Made by a program: the position numbers and the translations under genes. Of a stretch of 64,000 nt of DNA, positions 25,502-32,809 are shown piece by piece. Position 1 is the first letter of the stretch. Each line of letters starts with the position of its first letter. The DNA comes from Nocardia huaxiensis (GTDB taxonomy: Bacteria; Actinomycetota; Actinomycetes; Mycobacteriales; Mycobacteriaceae): assembly GCF_013744875.1 (NCBI RefSeq), contig NZ_CP059399.1, positions 2,356,001 through 2,420,000 on the forward strand, written 5' to 3'. A model generated the notes under the pieces. The model was not told where the DNA came from, made no database searches, and saw only the letters and a list, made by a program, of their open reading frames with translations.

Positions 25502-26286
25502 TGCGGCCGGAGCAGTATCTGATCGGATGGCCGCTGGTAGAAGGGAATCGGGTCACTGGTGATCCGGGCCGTGCGCGTGGTCGGAGCGCCGGAGCGGTAC
25601 AGCCAGATGAAGCCCTGCGGGCCCAGGTCGACCGTGCGCGGCAGCGCGGCAGCCACGCGGTCGTCCACCTCGGTCGTTCCGGAAGATGCTGGAGCGAAAG
25701 GGATTTCGGTGAGGCTGTCCGGCGGACCCGGTACGCGGGCGCGGTGGGTTTCGGCGCCGGCCGGGTCGTGTGATCGCGCGTCCGGCATGGGAGATTCACC
25801 GGCGGTGAGATAGACGGGGCGGGCGCGCAGGTGCGGCCAGGCCGCCTGGAAGTCGGGGTGGAGTCGCAAGGTGGGGACGTCTGCTTCGGGAACCCAGCGC
25901 AGGGCGAGGGTTTCGTGGTCCGGCCGAGTGCGGAGCGGGGCCGGGGCGTCGGCCACGACGGTGGTGTAGGTCCAGCCGCCCAAGGCCGTCGTGGTGATTC
26001 GCTCGCCGCGCACGGTGATTCGGCGCGGGTCGATCGCCGCTTCCTCCCAGGCTTCGCGCAGGGCCGCTTCGACCGCGGTCTCGTGACTGTCCCGGGCGCC
26101 GCCGGGGATGGTCCAGGTGCGGCGGGTGGCGGCGCGGCCCTGGGCGCGGAGCTGGAGGAGGACCGCGGTGCGGCCGGAATCGTCGAGGGGGGTGCGCAGG
26201 AGCAGGCCGGCGGCGCCGTGGCGGCCCCAGTGGCGGATGCCCTCGAGGTCGCGGAACCAGCCGTTGCCGTCACCCCGCATGGTCAT
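25474..26286 (-). CDS. NUDIX hydrolase with C-terminal extension
   Basis: A 270-residue protein. The NUDIX box runs from G63 to I85 in GGARDSHETAVEAALREAWEEAAI, with the RExxxEE metal ligands intact. A second ATG is at 26280. The N-terminal 165 residues are a complete NUDIX fold; the last 100, rich in Pro and Arg, resemble nothing I recognise and are typical of some actinobacterial ADP-ribose or nucleotide-sugar hydrolases. It is the third gene after an XRE-TPR regulator and a SLOG-like protein, 88 bases behind the latter, which argues for a nucleotide-signal role. The substrate is unknown. Confidence 0.85.
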   Translation of the reverse strand: MTMRGDGNGWFRDLEGIRHWGRHGAAGLLLRTPLDDSGRTAVLLQLRAQGRAATRRTWTIPGGARDSHETAVEAALREAWEEAAIDPRRITVRGERITTTALGGWTYTTVVADAPAPLRTRPDHETLALRWVPEADVPTLRLHPDFQAAWPHLRARPVYLTAGESPMPDARSHDPAGAETHRARVPGPPDSLTEIPFAPASSGTTEVDDRVAAALPRTVDLGPQGFIWLYRSGAPTTRTARITSDPIPFYQRPSDQILLRPHQVTDRDPT

Positions 26287-26374
26287 GCCCTCCCGCCGAC
26301 GTCGCGAGCGCTCGGTGGCCGGGCGGCCGCGTTCTGTCGTATCCGATCAGAAAACACGGTGCCTGGGAAGGGTT

Positions 26375-26854
26375 TCAGGGGCGGGTGGCGCCGGGCGGCC
26401 AGATGACGGTGAGCGGGAGGCCGCGGGCGCGGGCGGCGCCCACCACGTCGGCGGTGCCGCCGTAGCCGCGGGCGGGCTTGCCGTCCCACACCGCGAGGAG
26501 TTCGTCGGACAGGTCGAGCATGCGGAGGCTGCCCGCCTGGTGGGCGCGGGAGTTGGATTCGGTGTGGTCGAGTTCGATCACCTCGGTGGCGGCAGCCAGC
26601 AGGTGGTCGTAGACCGGGTGATGGGTGGCGGGCAGACTCTCACGGTAGCCGTGGGCCGGGACGACCGCGATGAGGCGGCCGCCCGCATCCAGGATCGCCT
26701 GGGCGAAAAGGGAATCCGGGCCGTCGGCCAGACAGCTCACGCCGGTGAGGCCGGTGTCCGCGCGTTCGGCGATGGCCAGGCGCAGGGCCGCGTCCACGCG
26801 CGTGAGGGTGTCGGGTGGGAGGCCGCGATGTCCCGTGATGGCGAGGCGCGTCAT
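26375..26854 (-). CDS. SLOG-superfamily-like (Rossmannoid nucleotide-sensing) protein
   Basis: A 159-residue single-domain protein. It begins LAITGHRGLPP, contains GVSCLADGPDSLFAQAILDAGGRLIAVVPAH, and ends LLAVWDGKPARGYGGTADVVGAARARGLPLTVIWPP. This pattern, with a GxxG-type loop and a late GGT(A/S)D motif, resembles the SLOG fold that binds nucleotides or nucleotide derivatives such as ADP-ribose and precursors, in the DprA/LOG-like clan. The resemblance is by eye. Its start overlaps the stop of the XRE-TPR gene by 4 bases (ATGA), so translation is coupled. Biochemical role not established. Confidence 0.6.
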   Translation of the reverse strand: MTRLAITGHRGLPPDTLTRVDAALRLAIAERADTGLTGVSCLADGPDSLFAQAILDAGGRLIAVVPAHGYRESLPATHHPVYDHLLAAATEVIELDHTESNSRAHQAGSLRMLDLSDELLAVWDGKPARGYGGTADVVGAARARGLPLTVIWPPGATRP

Positions 26855-28098
26855 TGCTCATCTCGTCCGTAGAGGGTGGCGAGCGCGTCGTCGAGGGCTC
26901 GCGCCTCTATGGTGTGCACGGGCAGTGCGGCTCGGAAAGTCCTCGCGGTGCGGGTGATTCGTTCGCTGTGATAGGTCAATCCGACCGTGACCGCCTCGGC
27001 GGCCAGCGCGCACCCGCCCTCGATGTCCCCGCTGCGGGCCAGCACCTGCGCGTGCTCCACCTTCGCCAGGGCGCGCGGCTTCTCGGCGATGAGGGCGGTG
27101 GCGGCCAGTTCGAACGCCGTCCGGGCGGCGCGATTGTCGCCCAGCCGGGCCAGGGCGCTGGCCTGATAGCGCGCGGCCTTGGTGGCGTCGAAGGCGAAGA
27201 CCCACGGCCACTGCGGTTCTCCGCGCTGACGTTCCACCAGGCGTTCCGCGCGCCGCAGCGCGGCGAGGGAACCGGCGCGATCCCCGGTGGCGGCGTACGC
27301 CACCGCCAGCAGCGAGGACATCCAGGCCCCGGCGCTGTCGGGCGTATCGGGCCCCAATTGCGCCGCGGCGGTGCGCAGCAGCGTGAGACCGGCACGCCCG
27401 TCACCCATTTCGACGGCGTAGTGGCCGAGGCTCGCGGTCATGTACGACACCAGCAACGGATGATGCGTGCGCTCCGCGTGCCGGATGGCCTCGATGTAGC
27501 GCCGCCGCGCCGCCGCGTCGTCGCCGCGATCCGCCGCCAACCAGGCTGCGAGCCCGGCGATTTCGGAGAGCACCCGGAAGCCGCTGGAAGTTCGCAGCCG
27601 ATCCCGCACCACCCCGGACACCAGGTTCAGGTGCGCGTCGACCACCGGCGCCAGCCGATCCGACGGCACCGAGGACTCCATACGCCGATAGTTCGCGGTC
27701 GGCCCGGCCATGGTCTCGACGAGCCCGGATTCCGTTGGCGCGGAATTGGCCAGCACCGCGCCCGTGCCCACCACGAGTGCGCTGGAGAGGAACTGCTTGC
27801 GGTTCACGCTCTCGTCATCCGTGGCCCGGCGGGGCGCCGCGAACCCCAATTCGGTATCGGTCGCCACATTCAGCACCGCCCGCAGCGCGGCGCGGTAATG
27901 CTTTCTCGGCCACGTCGTTTCGCCTCGCTCCCACTTGCCGATATGTCGTTCGTCGACGGCGCCCCGCTTGCCGGTGGCCCGGAGTACGTGGTCGTTGACG
28001 GCCTCGGCCAACTCCCGGCGGGTCATCGATTGGCCGGGCGATCCGGGCGACTCCAGGCGCGACCGCGCCTCGACGAGCAGATCGTTGCGGTCGGTCAC
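26851..28098 (-). CDS. XRE-family regulator with TPR-like C-terminal domain
   Basis: A 415-residue protein starting at the GTG at 28098, with GAGAGG about 9 bases upstream; the extension to 28200 looks spurious. Residues 20-75 are the helix-turn-helix (RRELAEAVNDHVLRATG, DERHIGKWERGE). After a short linker with a hydrophobic FLSSALVVGTGAVLA run, helical pairs typical of tetratricopeptide repeats fill the rest (AAWLAADRGDDAAARRRYIEAIRHA, LAALRRAERLVERQRG, AARYQASALARLGDNRAARTAFELA). Such actinobacterial regulators respond to peptides or internal ligands. The gene leads a three-gene operon with the SLOG-like and NUDIX proteins, and is divergent from the small resolvase-like protein. Confidence 0.82.
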   Translation of the reverse strand: MTDRNDLLVEARSRLESPGSPGQSMTRRELAEAVNDHVLRATGKRGAVDERHIGKWERGETTWPRKHYRAALRAVLNVATDTELGFAAPRRATDDESVNRKQFLSSALVVGTGAVLANSAPTESGLVETMAGPTANYRRMESSVPSDRLAPVVDAHLNLVSGVVRDRLRTSSGFRVLSEIAGLAAWLAADRGDDAAARRRYIEAIRHAERTHHPLLVSYMTASLGHYAVEMGDGRAGLTLLRTAAAQLGPDTPDSAGAWMSSLLAVAYAATGDRAGSLAALRRAERLVERQRGEPQWPWVFAFDATKAARYQASALARLGDNRAARTAFELAATALIAEKPRALAKVEHAQVLARSGDIEGGCALAAEAVTVGLTYHSERITRTARTFRAALPVHTIEARALDDALATLYGRDEQ

Positions 28099-28242
28099 GG
28101 CATGCGGCCTCTCTGCTGGACCTCTCCCGAGAATAGGCTTTCCACGGATTTGCCGTGCCGTCACGACCCTTGTTTGCCCAATACTTTCCCCATCACACAC
28201 CGTCGATCACGCGGGCGCGCGCGACGTAGGTTGAAGCCAGCA

Positions 28243-28254
28243 CCCGGCGCCGGG
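28243..28254. promoter_or_regulatory. CCCGGCGCCGGG palindrome in the XRE/resolvase-like divergent promoter
   Basis: A perfect 12-base palindrome 36 bases before the start of the small resolvase-like gene. Could be an operator for the XRE-TPR regulator; supported by position only. Confidence 0.35.
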
Positions 28255-28289
28255 CGCACTCCACAGGCAGCGATCCTCGAGGGATAGCC

Positions 28290-28625
28290 ATGACACCGGA
28301 ACCCAGTGCGATCGGATGGTTGCGGAGCGATGTTTCCGGAGACCTGCGGGACTGGGACGAGGGCCGAATTCGTTGGCTCGCCAAGAAACTCGGATACGAC
28401 CTGCGCAGGACGGTGGTCTTCGATCATCGGACCGATCGGCCCCTGCACCGGCTGCGGCTGCTGGTCTCGCGGCTCGAGGTGGACGCGGTGATCGTGCCCA
28501 GCGCAGGGCATTTCGACGGCGGGCGGGTGCCGGCGGATCTGGTGGCGGCCGCCGATGTGATCACGGTGTCGCCGGAACAGACGTATGCCCGCTATGCCAC
28601 CGGGCTGCTGCCCGGAATGGATTGA
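28290..28625 (+). CDS. Small protein resembling the N-terminal fold of serine recombinases
   Basis: A 111-residue protein. IGWLRSDVSGDLRDWDEGRIRWLAKKLGYDLRRTVVFD aligns by pattern with the ARVSTDEQ...GY start of serine resolvases, and RLRLLVSRLEVDAVIVPSAGHFDGG matches the second strand-helix unit. There is no catalytic-domain remainder, no DNA-binding domain, and it is far shorter than an active recombinase. I recall similar 110-residue proteins adjacent to regulators in Nocardia and Rhodococcus. Function unknown; perhaps a non-catalytic nucleotide- or DNA-binding remnant. Divergent from the XRE-TPR operon. Confidence 0.65.
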   Translation: MTPEPSAIGWLRSDVSGDLRDWDEGRIRWLAKKLGYDLRRTVVFDHRTDRPLHRLRLLVSRLEVDAVIVPSAGHFDGGRVPADLVAAADVITVSPEQTYARYATGLLPGMD

Positions 28626-28673
28626 GGCGGCCGAGGACAGGGTGACCCAGCTCACTCCGGTTTAATCTTGCCG

Positions 28674-28690
28674 ATACCCCTAGGGGGTAT
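28674..28690. promoter_or_regulatory. CsoR-type copper operator
   Basis: ATACCCC and GGGGTAT arms around a TAG centre, the G/C-tract palindrome bound by CsoR/RcnR-family copper and metal repressors. It lies 51 bases upstream of the His-rich protein, overlapping its probable promoter. No csoR gene is visible in the window. Confidence 0.7.
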
Positions 28691-28740
28691 GTAACTTCGT
28701 CTCTGCAAGAGAACGAAAACGGTTGAGAGAGGCCGAGAGA

Positions 28741-29648
28741 TGACCACCAACGCGCACGCCGCCCACCATAACCACGCCGCTCACGCCGACCACACCGGCC
28801 ATGGCGACCACGCGGCGCACGGTGCCCACGAAGCCCATGCGGGACACGGCAATCACGCCGGGCACGGTGCGCACGCGGCCCACGCCGAGCACGATGCCCA
28901 CGCCGGACACGACGCCCATGCCGGACACGGCGGCGGGCTGCCGGGCGGCCTGCAGATCACCCAGGACGGGTACACCCTGGAGCTGGCCGAGAACGTCGCT
29001 CGCCCAGGCGAAATCGACTTCCGCTTCCGCATCCTCGGCCCGGACGGCAAGCCCGTCACCGAGTTCGACGCCATCCACGACAAGGAACTGCACCTCATCG
29101 TGGCGCGGCGCGAGCTCACCGGCTTCTGGCACGTGCACCCCGAACTCGCCGCCGACGGCACCTGGTCGGTCGAGCTGAACCTCCCCGAGGCGGGTGCGTA
29201 CCGGGTCTTCACCGACATCAACCCCACCGCCCTCGGCAAAACCATCACTCTCGGAGCCGATTTCGCCCTCGCCGGCGCCTACGACCCGCAGCCGGTCCCC
29301 GCCGCCGCCCGCACCACCGTCATCGACGATTACGAGGTGGCGCTCGACGGTGAGCTCGTCCCCGGTGAGGGCCGCCTGGTCACCCTCACGGTCCGCAAGG
29401 ACGGCGTCCCCGTCACCGACCTCCAGCCGTACCTCGCGGCCTTCGGTCACCTGGTGATCCTGCGTGCCGGCGACCTCGCCTACGTCCACGTCCACCCGAA
29501 CGGCGAGCCCGGCGACGGCATCACCGCCCCCGGCCCGGACATCGCCTTCCACACCGTCGTCCCCGGCCCCGGCACCTACCGCCTGTTCCTGGACTTCAAG
29601 CACGGCGACGTGGTCCGCACCGCCGCCTTCACCCTCGCCACCGCCTAG
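28741..29648 (+). CDS. His-rich, probable metal-binding protein behind a CsoR box
   Basis: A 302-residue protein. Residues 1-65 are extraordinarily rich in His, Ala and Gly (repeated HAGH, HDAH and HAAH), a natural copper or nickel chelator. No signal peptide or membrane segment is visible, so it may be cytosolic. Two similar domains follow, about 70-165 and 195-300: each has a long strand segment and a conserved His pair, FWHVHPEL and YVHVHPNG, as in YtkA-like metal-resistance domains, preceded by LHLIV or LVILR. The CsoR-type operator upstream suggests copper-inducible expression. GAGAGAGG precedes the ATG. Confidence 0.72.
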
Positions 29649-29771
29649 CCCGCCCGCGGCAACGCCCCGCCCGATGTGACGACCTGGATCAACCATGGAA
29701 TTCACCTGGGCGGGGAGTGGGGGGAACATTAAAGTGACTGCTGACAAACGTGGGCCGGTCCGAGGAGTTCC

Positions 29772-30914
29772 ATGATGGCCGAGGTGCGGGCTCAGCTGGG
29801 AGTGCTCGGCCCGGTGCAGCTCACCATCGACGGGGTGGAGCAGCCGCTGGGTGGTCCCAAGCAGCGGGCGGTGCTGGCCTACCTGACAATTCATGCCAAC
29901 CGCCCGGTCTCTGTCGACGCCCTGGCCACCGCCGTCTGGGAGGAGAATCAGCCTCCGGACGTCCGGGTCAGCCTGCACGCCATCGTCTCCAACCTGCGCA
30001 AACCCTTGCGCGACGGCGGAATCGACGCCCGCAACACCCTCCAGCACATGGGCACCGGCTACCGCATCGTCGTGGACGACTCGGCCTGCGATGTCTTCCG
30101 CTTCCGCGCCCGCCGCGAGAACGGCCTGCGCGCCCTGGCCGCCGGTCGTTTCGCCGCCGCGAGTTCGGCCCTGTCCGACGCTCTCGCGCAATGGCGCGGG
30201 CCCGTCCTGTCGGACCTGCGCGGCCTGGGCTTCGCCGACGCCTACGCGGTGGCCCTCGACGACGAACGCATCGGCGTCATCGAGGCCCGCGCCGAAGCCG
30301 ATATCGCGCAGGGTCGCGCCGAAGCCGTCATCGCCGAACTCGCCCTGCTGGTGCGGGAACACCCGCTGCGCGAATCGCTGTGGGAGCAGCTGATCACCGC
30401 GCTGTACCTGGCCGGCCGGCAATCCGACGCCCTCGATGCCACTCGCCGCCTGCGCACCACGCTCGCCGATGAGCTCGGCATCGATCCGGGGCACCGCATT
30501 CGCGAGCTCGAGGCCCGCATCCTGCGCCAGGACCCGCTCACCCTGCGCGCCGCCGGGCAGGCGTCGGCGACCCGCGCCACCACCATCGTCGACCGCAGCT
30601 GGCATGAGCCGCACGCGATTCTGCGTGATCGGGCGGGCAATGTGTATCCGCTGGTCGGCACCGTCACCCGGATAGGCCGCCTGTCCGACAACGACATCGC
30701 GCTGCCCGACGGCCGGGTCAGCCGGCACCACGCGATCATCGCCGACAACGAACTCACCTATGTGCTCAAGGATCTGAACTCCTCGAACGGCGTCTTCGTC
30801 GACGGCACCCGCGTGGTCGACAGCGCCGTGCTCTCCGATGGCGCGGTGGTGCGCATCGGCGACACCGAACTCACCTTCGTGCTCGTGCGCGTGGGCAATG
30901 GCGAAAAGCCCTGA
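29772..30914 (+). CDS. embR: EmbR-like regulator: OmpR-type DNA-binding, BTAD and FHA domains
   Basis: A 380-residue protein closely patterned on mycobacterial EmbR. The order is: OmpR/PhoB-type winged helix (about 10-100; GGPKQRAVLAYLTIHANRPVSVDALATAVWEE), bacterial transcriptional activator TPR domain (about 105-250), and FHA domain (about 280-375). The FHA phosphothreonine residues are intact: GRLSDNDI (R303), SRHH (317-320) and NSSNG. In M. tuberculosis, EmbR is phosphorylated by PknH and activates arabinosyltransferase genes. No emb genes are present in this window, but two receptor kinases are, 21 kb away; functional linkage is an inference. ATG at 29772 follows a GAGGAG 6 bases upstream. 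Confidence 0.88.
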   Translation: MMAEVRAQLGVLGPVQLTIDGVEQPLGGPKQRAVLAYLTIHANRPVSVDALATAVWEENQPPDVRVSLHAIVSNLRKPLRDGGIDARNTLQHMGTGYRIVVDDSACDVFRFRARRENGLRALAAGRFAAASSALSDALAQWRGPVLSDLRGLGFADAYAVALDDERIGVIEARAEADIAQGRAEAVIAELALLVREHPLRESLWEQLITALYLAGRQSDALDATRRLRTTLADELGIDPGHRIRELEARILRQDPLTLRAAGQASATRATTIVDRSWHEPHAILRDRAGNVYPLVGTVTRIGRLSDNDIALPDGRVSRHHAIIADNELTYVLKDLNSSNGVFVDGTRVVDSAVLSDGAVVRIGDTELTFVLVRVGNGEKP

Positions 30915-30970
30915 GCGACGGCTCGGTAGGATTTGCTGCGGGACGGCCACGGGGGCCGGGCGGGAGGTGA

Positions 30971-31864
30971 GTGGCGGTGCTGGAGGTCTGGGGGCGCAAG
31001 GTCGCGGTCAGATACGACGGCGGGCGGGTGGTCACCCAGCCGCTGCAGGCCGACGACGAAGTGGCGCTCGACGTGCCGGTCGCCGAATTGCGGCGGGCCC
31101 GGATCGCTACCACCGAGGACGGGCGCATCGCGGTCCTGCTGTACTTCCGGTCGCCGGACTACGTGGTGAACGGGGTTCCCGCACAGCATCATCCGGTGCC
31201 GGTATTCCTCGAACCGGAGCGGCGCGAGCAGGCCGCCGAACTGGTGCGCGCCATCGAGAAGGACCTGCTGGGACTGCATCGCGTCTTCCAGCCGCGGCCG
31301 GATTTCACGGTGCCGCCGCTGCTGCTGTCGCCGCACGGTCCCATGCGCGAGGATGTCACGCGGGCGGCGCAGCGAATGCGGTTCGCGGGCCATTCGATTC
31401 GCGAGATCACCGCGCTGCAGCAGCTGGCGCGCGGGGACGAGTACGTGCTGGAACTGGCGCAGGCCGCCTACGAGCGGACACCCGGACTGGTCGCGATCAC
31501 CACCCTGCGTTTGCTGTTCGTCTGCGCCGCAACGGTGTACGAGTTGCCGGTCGCGGCGCTGGACCGGGCGGAGGTGGTGGATCCGGCCGCGCCCGGTGCG
31601 GTCGCGACCCTGAAGGTGCAGGCCGGACCCGCCGAGCTGGAGTTCATCGATTGGGAGCCGGTCGATTTCGCGCGGGTCGCGCAGGCGTTGCGGCTGGCGG
31701 TCGACATCGAGCACGTGGACGGTTCGGTCCTCGCGTCCCGGCCGTCCTCGGTGGATCTCTTCGCGGAATGGCAGCTGCTGGTGGAGCGCCGTCGCCTGGG
31801 CATGGTCGAGGATGAACCGTTTCAGCGCCAGGCCGTCGGCATCATGATCGCCATGGGTGGCTAG
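30971..31864 (+). CDS. DUF4429-like protein with SHOCT-like C-terminus
   Basis: A 297-residue cytoplasmic protein starting at GTG 30971; GTG 30977 behind GGGAGG is an alternative. The first half resembles the bacterial PH-like DUF4429 domain (VAVRYDGGRVVTQPLQADDEVALDVPVAELRRARIA, then VLLYFRSPDYVVNGVP), and a second, similar segment lies around residues 165-240. The last 40 residues (SSVDLFAEWQLLVERRRLGMVEDEPFQRQAVGIMI) match the SHOCT short helical pattern. There are no membrane segments. The gene follows embR by 57 bases. Family functions are unknown; SHOCT is thought to be an oligomerisation tail. Confidence 0.55.
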   Translation: MAVLEVWGRKVAVRYDGGRVVTQPLQADDEVALDVPVAELRRARIATTEDGRIAVLLYFRSPDYVVNGVPAQHHPVPVFLEPERREQAAELVRAIEKDLLGLHRVFQPRPDFTVPPLLLSPHGPMREDVTRAAQRMRFAGHSIREITALQQLARGDEYVLELAQAAYERTPGLVAITTLRLLFVCAATVYELPVAALDRAEVVDPAAPGAVATLKVQAGPAELEFIDWEPVDFARVAQALRLAVDIEHVDGSVLASRPSSVDLFAEWQLLVERRRLGMVEDEPFQRQAVGIMIAMGG

Positions 31865-32706
31865 AAGACCGGCGTATCCGGGTGCAGCGCCACCCGCCGC
31901 CACGGGCTCGACGGGCGGACGAGCAAGCCGTGCAACATGTTCCGGCGCTCCTCGATCTGGTCCTTGGCGGCCGCGAGATCCCGGGTCGCGGCCCAGAAGA
32001 TCGCCCCGGTGAAGAACCCCGTCGAGAACTGACGCCAATTGCGATAGTGCTGTTGCGCCTGGTCGAGGGCGGCGAGCAGATGCTCCCACGCCTCGTCCTC
32101 GGTCAGATAGCCGGCGGTGCAGGCGGAGCGGGCGATGAAACCGACGCGGGCCAGATCCCAGGCCGTGGCATCGGTATTGAGGGGTTGCGGCAGCCCGTCG
32201 GTGATGCCCAGTTTGATGGCCTGCAACCACGCGTCGTAATCGCGGTCGAGGCCGGAAGCGCCTTCGTACCCACGGAATTTCGAGAGCGTGTGCAGGAAGT
32301 CGCGGTGCTCGGAGGCGATGCTGGTGCGGTCGGGGCGATAGGTTTCCGCGGCCGCCGCCGTGGCCAGCGGGTGGATCACCGTGAACAACGGCGCGTGCAT
32401 GCCGGCGAGCAGGCGGCGGATGGTGTCGCGGGCGTCGTCGGCATTGTCGACGCCCCACGCCTCGTGCAGGCCCTCGATGGTGGCCTCGCGCCGGGTGTCG
32501 GTGCGGCCGGGCAGTTCCGGCAGGAAGGCGACGGTGTCGTTGTAGGCGCCCCAGCTGCGGCCGTAGTAGGCGCCGATGGCGAGCGCGCGAATGCGGTCCT
32601 CGGAGATCGTCGCACCCGACCATTCGTCCGGTTCCGAATTCGCTTCGGGCAGGGGAAACCCGGTGATGCCCGGCAGATTTCCCGGTATGGCGGCGTCGAC
32701 CACCAC
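31861..32706 (-). CDS. DUF1266-family protein
   Basis: A 281-residue protein. The C-terminal half matches DUF1266: ARVGFIARSACTAGYLTEDEAWEHLLAALDQAQQHYRNWRQFSTGFFTGAIFWAA. The remainder, with YGRSWGAYNDTV and an all-helical middle, is typical of the YbeU/YbeR-like proteins in this family. Start is a GTG at 32706 with GAGGGGG 7 bases upstream. It overlaps the convergent preceding gene by 4 bases. No function has been described that I can apply. Confidence 0.72.
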   Translation of the reverse strand: MVVDAAIPGNLPGITGFPLPEANSEPDEWSGATISEDRIRALAIGAYYGRSWGAYNDTVAFLPELPGRTDTRREATIEGLHEAWGVDNADDARDTIRRLLAGMHAPLFTVIHPLATAAAAETYRPDRTSIASEHRDFLHTLSKFRGYEGASGLDRDYDAWLQAIKLGITDGLPQPLNTDATAWDLARVGFIARSACTAGYLTEDEAWEHLLAALDQAQQHYRNWRQFSTGFFTGAIFWAATRDLAAAKDQIEERRNMLHGLLVRPSSPWRRVALHPDTPVF

Positions 32707-32762
32707 TGACCCCCTCGAGCGTTGATCCGATGTCCGGTGGGAATCCTACCGAGCAGTCGCAC

Positions 32763-32776
32763 TGAAACGTGTTCTA
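32763..32776. promoter_or_regulatory. KstR-type operator
   Basis: TGAAACGTGTTCTA fits TNNAACNNGTTNNA at every fixed position. It ends 33 bases before the P450 start, in promoter position. Second KstR-type site in this window; the first is at 3780-3793. Confidence 0.7.
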
Positions 32777-32809
32777 GACATATTGGTCGATTTGTCTTAC
32801 CGTCGATTC

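Noticed and set aside
28741..28935. His-rich repeats considered as tandem DNA repeats or CRISPR-like
   Set aside because: The periodicity is from HAGH/HAAH coding codons within a well-supported protein; there are no spacers.
28680..30950. 756-codon minus-strand frame opposite the His-rich and EmbR-like genes
   Set aside because: Antisense to two well-supported genes, covers the CsoR operator and has no recognisable motifs.
30758..32623. 621-codon minus-strand frame opposite the DUF4429-like gene and running into the DUF1266 gene
   Set aside because: Shadow of the DUF4429-like gene and an out-of-frame reading of the DUF1266 gene.
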